Part shown: positions 27,354-37,324 of the stretch, piece after piece
Layout: each line of letters begins with the position of its first letter
How positions within the stretch are numbered: position 1 is the stretch's first letter
Assembly: GCF_028816455.1 (NCBI RefSeq)
Contig: NZ_CP118246.1
Span: forward strand, 1,054,001-1,118,000
Length of the DNA: 64,000 nucleotides
Reading direction: 5' to 3'
DNA from: Devosia algicola
GTDB lineage: Bacteria > Pseudomonadota > Alphaproteobacteria > Rhizobiales > Devosiaceae
Made by a program: the position numbers and the translations under genes
Notes under the pieces: generated by a model
Seen by the model: the letters and a program-made list of their open reading frames with translations, nothing else
Told to the model about the DNA's origin: nothing
Databases searched by the model: none

Positions 27354-27816
27354 CGTTCTATCTCCTGTCAAATGGCTAGGTTTGAATTGAGAAGAACTTT
27401 CGTACATCCAACAAAGCGCTCTGCTTCAAGATGACGATTTGGTCTCGGACAATCCACGCCTACTTTTCTGGTAGTACGTAATTGCCACTATCTGCCTGCA
27501 TTGAAAACAAAGTCCTTATGGTATTGTTAATATTAACCAATGATTAAGGGGTACTTAGGCTCCAAAGATGTACCTTGAAAATTCGATATCTGAACTGTCT
27601 GATCGCGTCATTCAGTGGCAATTTGTACTTAAGTAAAACTACTAAACGCACTGATCTTCTTACCTGATGGTGCATGTCACAATAATGCGTAGTCGCCGCA
27701 CAGAAATTTACTTAAAATTTGACGTATATTTGGTTGAACGACATCTTCGCCATGATAATAGAACGACGAAAATCCATTATCCGGACATGGTGTCGAGCCA
27801 ACAAACGCGCGCGCGA
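27354..27816. other. AT-rich intergenic region with a palindrome
   Basis: About 460 bases between a minus-strand gene start and the end of a minus-strand molybdopterin gene. No credible gene is visible. It is clearly richer in A and T than its surroundings and contains the perfect 12-base palindrome GTTAATATTAAC near 27525. It may hold promoter elements of the coiled-coil gene pair. Confidence 0.5.
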
Positions 27817-29926
27817 CTACTGATCAGACAATCGCATCCAAACTGCTGCATCATGAAAGGTGGCACCACCAAACGGCAAGGCTGGCGCGGCGTTGGTGAG
27901 CGTGTTGATACCCCGACCCTGCCGATGCGCTTTATTACGGTGCAGCCCTTCTGCCACCAGCATCCCCGACTTGGTCTTGGTTGACAGGCGAGCGGTTAGT
28001 TCAACCGTACCTCGACGATTGCCCATGGTCACCGCGTCGCCGTCATCGATCCCAAGCCGCGCCGCATCATCGGGATGGATAAACACCGATGGTGCGCCCT
28101 CACGCTTCAGGCTGCCAGGCGTCTGGTTGAAACTAGAGTTGAGAAAGCCCCGGGCCGGACTCGTCGCCAGTCGAAACGGATGCGTGGCGTCAGTTCGCTC
28201 GTTGATGTCCAGATAATCGGCATATTTTGGCATTTCGGAGGGGTCACAAACCCAGTGATAGCCCTTTTTGTCCGCTGTTCCCTGCCAGTTTGGCGTGAAA
28301 CGAAACTTGCCATCGGGCCAAGCAAAACCGTACGCGAACCGCGCCTCCGCATCCGGGCGCTCGCGGTCTACGAAACCAGTTTTCGCAATGTCGTCAAGAT
28401 CGCCATATCCCGAACGCGCAAAAGTATCAGCCACAACCGCGCGATCATCCATACTGAAACTCGGATCGTCCAGACCAAGCCTCAGCGACAAGGCATTGAT
28501 CACTTCATGGTTGGAACGGGTCTCGCCCGGACGGGCAACGACCTGTGGTCCGAACAGCACTCGCGTGTGCCCCCCACGTGTATAATAATCATTGTGCTCC
28601 AGAAACATTGTTGCCGGCAGAACGATATCAGCCATTTCTGCGGTCTCGGTCATGAACTGCTCATGGACCACCAGGAACAGATCCTCGCGGGCCAAGCCCG
28701 CGCGTACCCTCGACTGGTCAGGTGCAACACATGCCGGATTGGTATTTTGCACAATCATCGCCTTGACCGGCCCGCCGCCTTTGAGCGCATGATTGTCACC
28801 AGTCAAGATCGGCCCGATTTCGGACATGTCGAGCCAGCGCGGCTGGCCCTTGGCGCGATCTGCACCGGTCAAACGGGCTTTATCGAGCCTTGAAGGTGCC
28901 TGAGTTTGACTGGAACGCCCCACCGCCCCGGTGCTGCCATGCCCCGGTCATTGCAGGAATGCATAGGGCCGCGTGCATATTGCTTGAGCCATTCCTTTGC
29001 CGGGTGAAACCAAGTCCAAGCCGGAAAAAACTCGCTGGTGTCCGACCCACAAGATGCGCGAAGTCGACAATTTCGGCGACGCTCAGGCCAGTTATTTCAG
29101 CGGCCCACTCGGGGGTTCTTGTCGCCAGATGCGCTTCAAATCCCGAATCAAAATCGGTATATCGACTCATATAGGCCCGGTCAGCCAATCCGTCGCGCAG
29201 CAACACATGCATCACCGCAACAGCAAGCGCGCCGTCCGATCCGGGGCGCAGAACCAGCCCCATATCGGCCTGTGCCATGGTCGCCGTGTGGTAAATATCG
29301 ATCACTACGATTTTGGCGCCGCGTTCCTTGCGGGCGCGCATCGCGTGCGTCATCACATTAACCTGGGTATGCACCGCATTGGTGCCCCAGATGACCACAC
29401 AGTCCGCCTCGGCCATCTGTTCTGGATTGACGCCCCCCAAAAGGCCGGTTCCCGCGATATAACCGGGCCAAGCCGTCCCGATACAAATCGTATCGTACTG
29501 GCGCGAATAGCCTTTCGCATGGCGCAATCGATCAATGCCGTCGCGCTGCACATGCCCCATGGTACCTGCATAAAAATAGGGCCAGATGCTCTCCGGGCCG
29601 AATTCGTCTTCGATTTGCGTAAAGCGTCGGGCGATCTCGTCGAGTGCCTCATCCCAACCTATTGTCTGCCATTGCCCGGCCCCCTTGGAGCCGACACGAC
29701 GCAGTGGATGAAGCAGCCGCTCAGGGTGATGAATACGCTCGGTGTAGCGGGCCACCTTTTCGCATATCACCCCCGCAGTATAAGGATCGTCCTTGGCGCC
29801 GCGCACCCGTCCAATGGTTTCGTCGTCAATCAGGTCAACGTCCAGCGCGCATGCCGATGGGCAATCATGCGGGCAAACCGAGCGAACGGTACGGGCGGCA
29901 ACGGGCTTGTTCATGGAAAGGCTCAT
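27817..29926 (-). CDS. Molybdopterin-dependent oxidoreductase (DMSO reductase superfamily), frameshifted
   Basis: A repaired protein of about 702 residues. The N-terminus carries a 4Fe-4S site: C18, C22 and C26 in VCPHDCPSAC, and C55 in AGVICEK. The molybdopterin domain shows WDEALDEIARRF, WGTNAVHTQVNVM and GSDGALAVAVMHVLL; the C-terminal cofactor domain has VFIHPDDAARLGIDDGDAV. The frame breaks at 28888-28889: coding strand TTCAAGGCTCGAT should be TTCAAGCTCGAT, joining NSGTFK to LDKARLTGADRAKGQPRW. No Tat signal is seen, so it is probably cytoplasmic. The substrate is not predictable; formate dehydrogenase-like and sulfoxide reductase-like relatives share this layout. Confidence 0.86.
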
Positions 29927-29992
29927 GCTGGTAATTTGACAAAGCTACCGCCATATCCTCGGCAATGCCAGCCTCATGCTGTCAGGAAGAAC

Positions 29993-30625
29993 CTATCGAC
30001 TCGCAAACGCCTTGGACGCCGTTTCCGTATTGCGTCGTGCACGATTGGTCGCGTGTTTGGCAAGGTGCGCCGCACCCGAGTGGAATTGGGAAAAACTTAC
30101 ACTACTGGTACTGGTAGTGATTGTTACGCCGCGCCAATTGGGATGAACGCTGAGCACATCGGCCCACTTAACAATCGTCATGCGACCAAATGCATTGCAA
30201 TATTCCAGTTGAGCGTGGTTCCAGCGGATCTTGACGAACAAACCCATCAATCCCAGCACGATTGCGCCGCCAGCCAGCGCCACTGAAATAATGAAAGCGG
30301 CGATCATTTCGGCCGGATTTACCGCCTTGAATCCACCAATGATAATCGCAGCCATCAAAGCTGCCGCCAGCGCCGCCGCGCCATAAACGGCAAAATATTC
30401 GACCATCGATGGCCGTAATTCGGACCAGCCATCGACCACCACCGGTTCCTCGCTCTGCACCAGTCGCAGCGCCAGAAAAGCCGCATAGCCAAAGGCAATA
30501 ACCCCCGCCGTCCGTGCCAACGGCATTTCCTCAGCAATCGGAAAATGTTTCAGGGCAATTAGAACAACGATCATCAACAGTGGCAAAGCCACTTCCTGCC
30601 AGCGCAAAGGCAATATGCTCTCCAA
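29993..30625 (-). CDS. Membrane protein of unknown function
   Basis: A 210-residue protein with hydrophobic helices at about residues 12-27, 40-56, 78-98 and 104-130, followed by a soluble domain starting near KIRWNHAQLEYCNAFGRM. The soluble part resembles small PH-like domains that follow membrane helices in bacterial proteins (short strands, VKWADVLSVHPNW). It ends in a basic tail. No close family is recognised. It is oriented with the molybdopterin gene but upstream of it. Confidence 0.65.
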   Translation of the reverse strand: MESILPLRWQEVALPLLMIVVLIALKHFPIAEEMPLARTAGVIAFGYAAFLALRLVQSEEPVVVDGWSELRPSMVEYFAVYGAAALAAALMAAIIIGGFKAVNPAEMIAAFIISVALAGGAIVLGLMGLFVKIRWNHAQLEYCNAFGRMTIVKWADVLSVHPNWRGVTITTSTSSVSFSQFHSGAAHLAKHATNRARRNTETASKAFASR

Positions 30626-30798
30626 TAGTTTACGCCGGCGACGCGGATCGGCAAATCACTAAGGCCGGGAACAGCCCGACCACCCAAGGCTACCAAACAT
30701 CCATCAAGACGCCATTAACAATATTGCGAGCGCCCAAATTTCGACCCGTTTCCGCCATTTTTGCAACACACCATTCCGGTGTCGGCATTACCCCAAGG

Positions 30799-32700
30799 CT
30801 AATATTGCGGTTTGCGCTTGGTCTTGTGATCCTTCTTCTTGGCTACTTTTGCCTTTTTTGGTCCGGGCGCACTGGCGGTTGCCGGTTTGGTCTTGTCCTT
30901 CCACTTGGGCTTGCCCTTGTCTTTGGGATTGATCTTTTCAGCCCGTGGATTAACGACATCTACATCGCTTGGGCCCGCACCATACCGTGCCGCCCGATCT
31001 GCCCGCTCGGGGCGCGACGCCGTCGGATCATAGCGTTCAACCGGCCCCTCCGGACGACGCGGCGATTTGGGGAAAGTGCGTTTGCCGGACGGCGGACTGT
31101 CGCCATCAATCGCGGATATCGTGACACCGCGTTCACCGGACCCATTGCGCGCAATCGCGGCGGCAAACGCCTCCGCCTTGGGCGTTGAGACCTCGAAATG
31201 GGACTCCGTGTCAAAAATCCGAATCGACCCGATTGCAGCTTTGGTAACCCCACCTGCCTTGCAGATCAGCGGCAATAGCCAGCGCGGCTCGGCCCGGTGC
31301 TTGCGCCCGACCGAGACCTTGAACCATACCCCGGTCTCAAAGCGAGCCTTTTCCCTTGGATCGCTGGGCCCCGGCTTGTCTGGTGCCATGTTTTCCGACA
31401 GTTCTTCAGGTGCTGGTCGCGCCGCAATCTGCTGACGCAGATACGCCGCCGCAATGGCTTGGGGGCTGTGAAGCGCCATCAGTTCGGCCACAATGGCCGT
31501 CTCATCTTCGCTCGGCGTTTTACTGAGTGAAGCATCGTTGAGAATGCTTTCACGATAGCGCGCTTCAATATCATTACTGGTCGGAGCGGCCATATAGGCA
31601 ACGCCAAGCTTGGCCATTTTGAGCACACGCTGCACCGCATTGCGGCGATGCATCGGCACGATCAGCACGCAGGTGCCCTTGCGACCCGCCCGTCCCGTTC
31701 GGCCCGACCGGTGCAGCAACGTGTCAGGATTGGTCGGCATATCGGCGTGAATAACCAGGTCGAGATTGGGCAGGTCAATGCCACGCGCCGCAACGTCCGT
31801 TGCCACGCAAATACGTGCCCGTCCGTCGCGCATCGACTGCAGCGCATTGGTGCGCTCCGACTGGCTCAACTCCCCCGACAGCGTCACCACATCAAAGCCG
31901 CGATTATGCAGTCGCGCCGACAAATGCTTCACGCCTTCACGGGTTGAGGCAAACACAATGGTGTTGGCACTATCGAAATACAGTAGCGTATTGATGATGG
32001 CGTTTTCCCGCTCCGCAGCGGGGATCAACACAAGCTTGTAGTCAATGTCGGCATGCTGGCTGGCCGCACTTGTTGCTGCAATACGCAGCGCATCCTTCTG
32101 GAATGTCTTGGCCAGATTGGCGATCTGGCGCGGCACAGTCGCAGAAAACAGTAGCGTGCGCCGATCAGCCGGCGCCGCATCCAGAATGAACTCAAGGTCC
32201 TCGCGAAACCCAAGGTCCAGCATTTCATCGGCCTCGTCGAGCACAACGGCGCGCAACGCCGAAGTATCAAGCACACCCTTGGTAATATGATCACGCAGAC
32301 GCCCCGGCGTGCCCACGACGATCTGCGCACCACGTTCCAGCGCCCTGCGCTCGGTGCGCATGTCCATACCGCCGACACACGAGGCGGTCTTGGCGCCGGT
32401 CTCGGCATAAAGCCAATCGAGTTCGCGTTGAACCTGCAGCGCCAGTTCACGAGTCGGTGCAATGATCAGGGCCAACGGCGCGCCCTGCTCGGTGAACCGA
32501 TCAGCGCCTTCCAGTAAGGTCGGGGCAATGGCCATACCAAAGGCGACGGTCTTGCCCGATCCAGTCTGCGCAGATACCAGCAAATCCTGACCCTGCGCGT
32601 CCCCAGCCAGAATGGCGCTCTGAACTTCAGTCAGATTTTTATAACCCTTGGCCGCCATGGCGCGAGCAAGTGGGACGACGATGGTTTCAGGCAGGGACAC
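30799..32700 (-). CDS. DEAD-box RNA helicase with DbpA-type RNA-binding domain
   Basis: About 633 residues from GTG 32700 (VSLPETIVVPLARAM); a longer frame reaches 32748 but its extra residues look non-family. Helicase motifs are AQTGSGKT at 44-51, PTRELALQVQ, TPGR, DEAD at 155-158, FSATVPRQI, and HRSGRTGRAGRKG. After the core comes a small RNA-binding fold of the DbpA kind (KHRAEPRWLLPLICKAGGV, IGSIRIFDTESHFEVS), then a long basic low-complexity tail. Such helicases remodel ribosomal or messenger RNA. The gene stands alone between ndk and a membrane-protein gene. Confidence 0.92.
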   Translation of the reverse strand: MSLPETIVVPLARAMAAKGYKNLTEVQSAILAGDAQGQDLLVSAQTGSGKTVAFGMAIAPTLLEGADRFTEQGAPLALIIAPTRELALQVQRELDWLYAETGAKTASCVGGMDMRTERRALERGAQIVVGTPGRLRDHITKGVLDTSALRAVVLDEADEMLDLGFREDLEFILDAAPADRRTLLFSATVPRQIANLAKTFQKDALRIAATSAASQHADIDYKLVLIPAAERENAIINTLLYFDSANTIVFASTREGVKHLSARLHNRGFDVVTLSGELSQSERTNALQSMRDGRARICVATDVAARGIDLPNLDLVIHADMPTNPDTLLHRSGRTGRAGRKGTCVLIVPMHRRNAVQRVLKMAKLGVAYMAAPTSNDIEARYRESILNDASLSKTPSEDETAIVAELMALHSPQAIAAAYLRQQIAARPAPEELSENMAPDKPGPSDPREKARFETGVWFKVSVGRKHRAEPRWLLPLICKAGGVTKAAIGSIRIFDTESHFEVSTPKAEAFAAAIARNGSGERGVTISAIDGDSPPSGKRTFPKSPRRPEGPVERYDPTASRPERADRAARYGAGPSDVDVVNPRAEKINPKDKGKPKWKDKTKPATASAPGPKKAKVAKKKDHKTKRKPQY

Positions 32701-32746
32701 GGTGTTTCTTTCGATAGGACGGCAGGGTGATATAGCACATACAAGC

Positions 32747-32770
32747 AAAAAGGCCGCCCGGCGGGCGGCC
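32747..32770 (-). terminator. Rho-independent terminator of ndk
   Basis: On the minus strand GGCCGCCC, loop GCC, GGGCGGCC form a perfect 8-bp GC stem followed by TTTTT. It lies about 135 bases beyond the ndk stop and just in front of the helicase start, so it insulates the two. Confidence 0.85.
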
Positions 32771-32905
32771 TACCAGAGGCAGGGTCTCAGGATGCCGTAA
32801 ACATCCATGGTGTCACCGCGACTAAGGCCGGGGTTCATCCTGAAATCTCGAATTCGGTATCGGCCTCGGCCGCCAGAACCTCGAGATTGAAATTAAGGGG
32901 TAGCC

Positions 32906-33328
32906 TTAACCTACGATTTCATCGTCGTTGAAGAAGAATTTGATTTCTTCGGCAGCGGTTTCCGGCGCATCTGAGCCATGAACCGAGTTTTCGCCGATAG
33001 ACAGCGCAAATTCCTTGCGGATCGTGCCGGTGTCCGCATTCGCAGGATTGGTGGCGCCCATGATTTCGCGGTTCTTGAGAATGGCGTTCTCGCCTTCCAA
33101 CACCTGAACGACAACCGGCTCAGCGATCATCTGCTCGACCAACTCACCAAAAAACGGACGCTCTTTATGGACAGCGTAAAAGCCTTCTGCCTGCGCCCGC
33201 GTCATATGGATGCGCTTGGAGGCGATGACGCGCAGGCCTGCATCTTCAAACTTGGCAATGATCTTGCCTGTGAGATTGCGGCGGGTCGCATCTGGCTTGA
33301 TAATGGAAAAAGTACGTTCTAGAGCCAT
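32906..33328 (-). CDS. ndk: Nucleoside diphosphate kinase
   Basis: A 140-residue cytoplasmic enzyme that moves the gamma phosphate of ATP onto NDPs through a phosphohistidine. The sequence is full length and standard: [15 protein letters not shown] at the start, [11 protein letters not shown], and the active-site region [17 protein letters not shown] with NSVHGSD, where H117 is the phosphorylated residue. It is a single gene with its own terminator downstream. Confidence 0.97.
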   Translation of the reverse strand: MALERTFSIIKPDATRRNLTGKIIAKFEDAGLRVIASKRIHMTRAQAEGFYAVHKERPFFGELVEQMIAEPVVVQVLEGENAILKNREIMGATNPANADTGTIRKEFALSIGENSVHGSDAPETAAEEIKFFFNDDEIVG

Positions 33329-33594
33329 GGTGTGGTCCTTGATGAATTAGATCGGTCTATCCGAATGGTGGCGCCTTGTAGCGGCAGTCTTTGACATAGA
33401 CAAGACTGCCGCGTGTCGCGGCAGACAGAAAATCGTGGCCACGATTTTCTCAACCCTGTCCCGCCGCCGCAACTGTTGCCAATCGGGCTACAAAACTCTA
33501 TCCAGCACCCATGTATTAAGGCTGCTCGAGCCCGGCTGGCCACGCCTGCGCCCCACAGCCAATATCCCTGCCCTCTTTTTCGAACTGTATTGCC

Positions 33595-35467
33595 ATGCTT
33601 ACGATCAACAACCTCACCTATCGCATTCAGGGACGTGAATTGTTCGATGGCGCCTCGGTGATGCTCCCAACCGGATCAAAAACCGGTTTCGTCGGCAAGA
33701 ACGGCACGGGCAAGACCACCCTGTTTCATTTGATTCAGGAACACCTTGCTCCCGATGCCGGTAGCATCGAACTTAACAAAAAAGCGCGGATCGGCGCGGT
33801 AGGCTCAGGAAGCACCAGCCAGCGATGTCAGCGTACTGGATGTCGTGTTGGCCGCCGACCTTGAACGAACCCGATTGATGAAAGAGGCCGAGACCGCGAC
33901 TGACCCGGATCGCATCTCCGAAATTTACGTTCGGCTTGCCGACATCGACGCCCACACCGCCGAGGCTCGAGCGTCCGCAATTCTCAAAGGACTGGGCTTC
34001 GAACAAGAACGCCAGGGCTCGCCCACTCATGAGCTTTCTGGTGGCTGGCGCATGCGCGTGTCCCTTGCTGGCGTGCTGTTTGCCCAGCCCGACCTGCTGC
34101 TGCTCGACGAACCGACAAACTATCTCGATCTTGAAGGTACGCTATGGCTGGAAAAATACCTGGCCAACTATCCCTATACCGTTTTCATGATCAGCCATGA
34201 TCGCGACCTGCTCAACAAGTCGGTGTCCTCGATCATCCATCTCGAACACAAGCAGATGACCTTCTACAAAGGCAATTACGACACCTTTGAAGCCACCCGA
34301 CGCATGCAGATGGAGCTTTCGAACAAGAGCCGCGAAAAGACCATGGATCAGATCGCGCACATGCAAAAATTCGTCGATCGTTTCAAGGCGAAGGCTTCAA
34401 AGGCCAAACAGGCTCAAGCGCGCATCAAGATGATCGAGAAGCTCAAGCCACCTGCCGCCATGTTTGACGAATATTCGGCCCCCTTCACGTTCCAGCAGCC
34501 CAAGGCCGAGGTCGCAACCCCGATGATCACGTTGGACGGCGTGGCGGCCGGCTATGGTGATAAGAAAATCCTGCGCAATATCAATATGCGCATCGATCCC
34601 GAGGACAGAATTGCCCTGATCGGCGTCAACGGCAACGGTAAATCGACCTTCGCTAAGCTTCTGGCAGGTGACATCCAGCCGATGGGCGGCGTTTTCAACA
34701 AGGGCAAAAAACTTGAGATCGCCCACTTCGCCCAGCACCAGATGGACAAACTAAAGCCCGATTGGACGCCATTCGAGCACGTCATCGAACTGATGCCGAC
34801 CGATAGCGAATCCAAACGCCGTTCCCGCCTGTCGCAGATGGGCCTGACTAAGTCGCGTATGGATACGCTGGCGAAAAACCTCTCGGGCGGCGAGCGGGCG
34901 CGCTTGTTAATGGGGCTGATCACCTTCAACGGGCCTGGCATGTTGATCCTCGACGAGCCCACCAACCACCTTGATATCGATAGCCGTGACGCGCTGGTGC
35001 ACGCGCTCAATGATTTTGATGGCGCCGTGCTGATCATCTCGCATGATCGACACCTGATCGAAGCCACCTGCGATACCCTGTGGATTGCCGCCGATGGCAC
35101 CATCAAGGAACTGGACGAGGATCTGGACAGCTACCAGCGCTCGATAACCGGCGGTAAGGATCGTGGCGGCAATGCTTCAATGAGCAAGGAAGAACGCAAA
35201 GCCGCCAAAGCCGAAGCTGCTGCCAAACGAGCTCAGGTCGCCCCCATCAAGCAATCCATTAAGGAAACAGAAACCAAGATTTCCCGTTTGAAGGTGGAAA
35301 TCCAAAAAATTGACAAACAATTGGACGACCCAAAGTTCTACAACGGCCCTGCTGATAGTCTAATCGCGGCGGGCAAAGACAAAGCCCGATATCTCGCCGA
35401 GCTCGAATCACTTGAAGAGAGCTGGCTGACATTGAGTTCAGAACTGGAAAGTCTCGAGCGCGCATGA
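33595..35467 (+). CDS. ABC-F family ATPase, frameshifted
   Basis: A soluble, duplicated ATPase of the ribosome-associated ABC-F class, about 623 residues after repair, with no membrane domain. The first half has Walker A GKNGTGKTT, LSGGWRMRVSLAG and LLLDEPTNYLD; the second has GVNGNGKST, LSGGERARLL and LILDEPTNHLD. The linker KASKAKQAQARIKMIEKL between halves and the C-terminal coiled coil KETETKISRLKVEIQKID are family features. A base inserted at 33802-33803 (GTAGGCTCAGG for GTAGCTCAGG) breaks the frame; repair gives GAVAQEAPASDVSVLDVVL. Its stop overlaps the next start as ATGA. Confidence 0.92.
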
Positions 35468-35895
35468 GTCAACTGACTGCCAAGGACGTCATATTCACCC
35501 TGGGGTTAAAACGTCACCCAGCGGGAGGCTGGTATGCCCGGACCTTCGGCGATGGCAATGATCAGGATGGTCCGAACCCGACCAAGGCAATCTATTTGTT
35601 GCTGGAGGATAAGGATGGCGGCAACTGGCACCATGTCGATGCCACCGAGGTCTGGAACTATTATACCGGCGCGCCGCTTGAACTCACGGTGTCGGACGGC
35701 ACGACGCACGCACCGGTCACACTCGGACCTGACGCCGATAGCGGCCAGCACTCCAAAACGGTGCTACCGCGCCGAAGCTGGCAATCGGCTCGCACTGTGG
35801 GGGCGTGGACATTGGTGGGCTGTCGGGTGCCGCCCGGGTTCCAGTTCTCCAGTTTTGACACGACCCAACCGGCCTGGTCGTCTGGCACCGATTAA
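35464..35895 (+). CDS. Cupin, DUF985 family
   Basis: A 143-residue cupin. The family opening LGLKRHPAGGWYARTFG, the barrel segment NWHHVDATEVWNYYTGAPLE with metal-binding His/Glu candidates, and the ending SARTVGAWTLVGCRVPPGFQF are all present. Function of the family is unclear; some members relate to sugar isomerases or epimerases. It is translationally coupled to the ABC-F gene through a four-base overlap. Confidence 0.87.
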   Translation: MSQLTAKDVIFTLGLKRHPAGGWYARTFGDGNDQDGPNPTKAIYLLLEDKDGGNWHHVDATEVWNYYTGAPLELTVSDGTTHAPVTLGPDADSGQHSKTVLPRRSWQSARTVGAWTLVGCRVPPGFQFSSFDTTQPAWSSGTD

Positions 35896-35973
35896 CCGCG
35901 TACGCCTCGGTTTATTGACACTTCACCCCAATTGCCATCTGCTGGCGGCGGGCATTTTTGGCGGAAACGGTTG

Positions 35974-36830
35974 ATGCGTATCTGGGGCACTCGATTAATA
36001 CTGGTTGCTTTCCTGACCTTGGGCGCGCTGAGCAGTCTCGCAACCGCCAGCGCCCTGCCGTTGACGCCACAGCGCTTGGCGCTACGCTTTGCCGCCAACA
36101 ACAGCCTGTTCGTGCTTTATCACGAAGTCGCCCACCTGCTGTTTGATCAATTGAACGTCCCTATCCTTGGCCGTGAGGAGGATGCGGCGGACAATCTCGC
36201 CACCTGGACGATGCTTAACCAGCACAATGGGAAATCTGACCAGGCGCTGGACGACGCAGCCTATGGCTGGATACTGACCGGCTTGGCCTACAATAGCGGC
36301 GCCGCCGAGAGCGATTTCTACGCCGCCCACAGCCTCGATCGCCAGCGCGCCTATCAGATCGTCTGCCTTATGGTTGGCAACAACGAAAAACGATTTCACA
36401 AGATCGCCGACGGTTACGGCATGGACATCATACGCCAGGCTCACCTGTGCCGACGATTACCGAAAGATCAGCCGCAGCATGAAGGGGGTATTTGCCAGTC
36501 GCAACGTGAAAAACCCTCCAACTACCAAGGTCAGTGTGACCTATGAACCAGTGTCAGGCAGCCTGCGGCAGGCAGCCGACGCGTTTCGGGATAGCGGTGT
36601 TTTCGACCGGGTGGCCGACGAGGCTACGTCGCAATTATCACTTGCGCCACAAGGTCTTGTTCACCGCCAAGCGATGCGACGGCGACGCCAATTCCTACTA
36701 TGACGCCGACACGGTCGAAATCATCTATTGCTACGAACTAATGGACGACTTTATTTCCCTTTATGTCAACGACGTACCCGACGGCATAACGGCGCCGGGC
36801 CAGATCAGGCGCAACGGTCGGATCGAGTAG
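35974..36830 (+). CDS. DUF4344-like putative metallopeptidase, two frameshifts
   Basis: A secreted or periplasmic protein of about 284 residues after repair. The start at 35974 gives a signal peptide (MRIWGTRLILVAFLTLGALS, cleavage near ASA). The mark is LYHEVAHLLFDQLNVPILGREEDAAD, an HExxH-like site where Glu-Val-Ala-His provides the zinc ligands and the later EEDAAD a third. Two insertions break the frame: at 36438-36439 CAGGCTCACC for CAGCTCACC (giving RQLTCADDYRKISR), and at 36622-36623 GAGGCTACG for GAGCTACG (giving DELRRNYHLRHKVLF). The C-terminus has YYDADTVEIIYCYELMDDF. Peptidase activity is unproven. Confidence 0.72.
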
Positions 36831-36851
36831 GATGACGTGCCCGCGCAGGTG

Positions 36852-37298
36852 CTATGCCCGTTTGACCCAGCGCCCCGAGCTTTCCTGCTGCCAATAGGTA
36901 ACATCATTATCTAGCTGTAGCGCCTTCCAGGCCAGCCGCGCTTCACTGACCGCGTCAGGATCAAGGCCGGAGAACATATAGACGATCCGCTCATATCCGA
37001 TGGCCGACTGTGGCACCGCGCGGTCGGCAAAAAACCGCACAGTTGCACCATTGGGGTTGTCGGCACCCGTTGTTATCAGCACCGGCTGCAACATGTCGGT
37101 TTCACCACTCGCCAATCCATGCGGCAGAAAACTGTCGTCCCGATAGGTCCATAAATGTGCGTCCAGCGCCTCTGCCCGTTCAACGCTCCCCACCTCAACG
37201 ACCGCCCGCCAGCCCCGTTCAAGTGTCTTTTCCAGAAGCACCGGGAGAACGGCCTCAAGCGGGCGCGGTTCAAGATGATAAAATAAAACCTCAGCCAT
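36852..37298 (-). CDS. holC: DNA polymerase III chi subunit
   Basis: A 148-residue clamp-loader accessory protein that ties the polymerase to SSB. The family outline is clear: EVLFYHLEPRPLEAVLPVLL at the start, RAEALDAHLWTYRDDSFLPH in the middle (LW.Y.D.SFLPHG is the signature), then QPVLITTGADNPNGA. It lies just after pepA on the same strand with a 26-base gap, the usual alphaproteobacterial pepA-holC pair. Confidence 0.93.
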   Translation of the reverse strand: MAEVLFYHLEPRPLEAVLPVLLEKTLERGWRAVVEVGSVERAEALDAHLWTYRDDSFLPHGLASGETDMLQPVLITTGADNPNGATVRFFADRAVPQSAIGYERIVYMFSGLDPDAVSEARLAWKALQLDNDVTYWQQESSGRWVKRA

Positions 37299-37324
37299 GG
37301 CTCACTTTGCGATGGGTCGAATAA

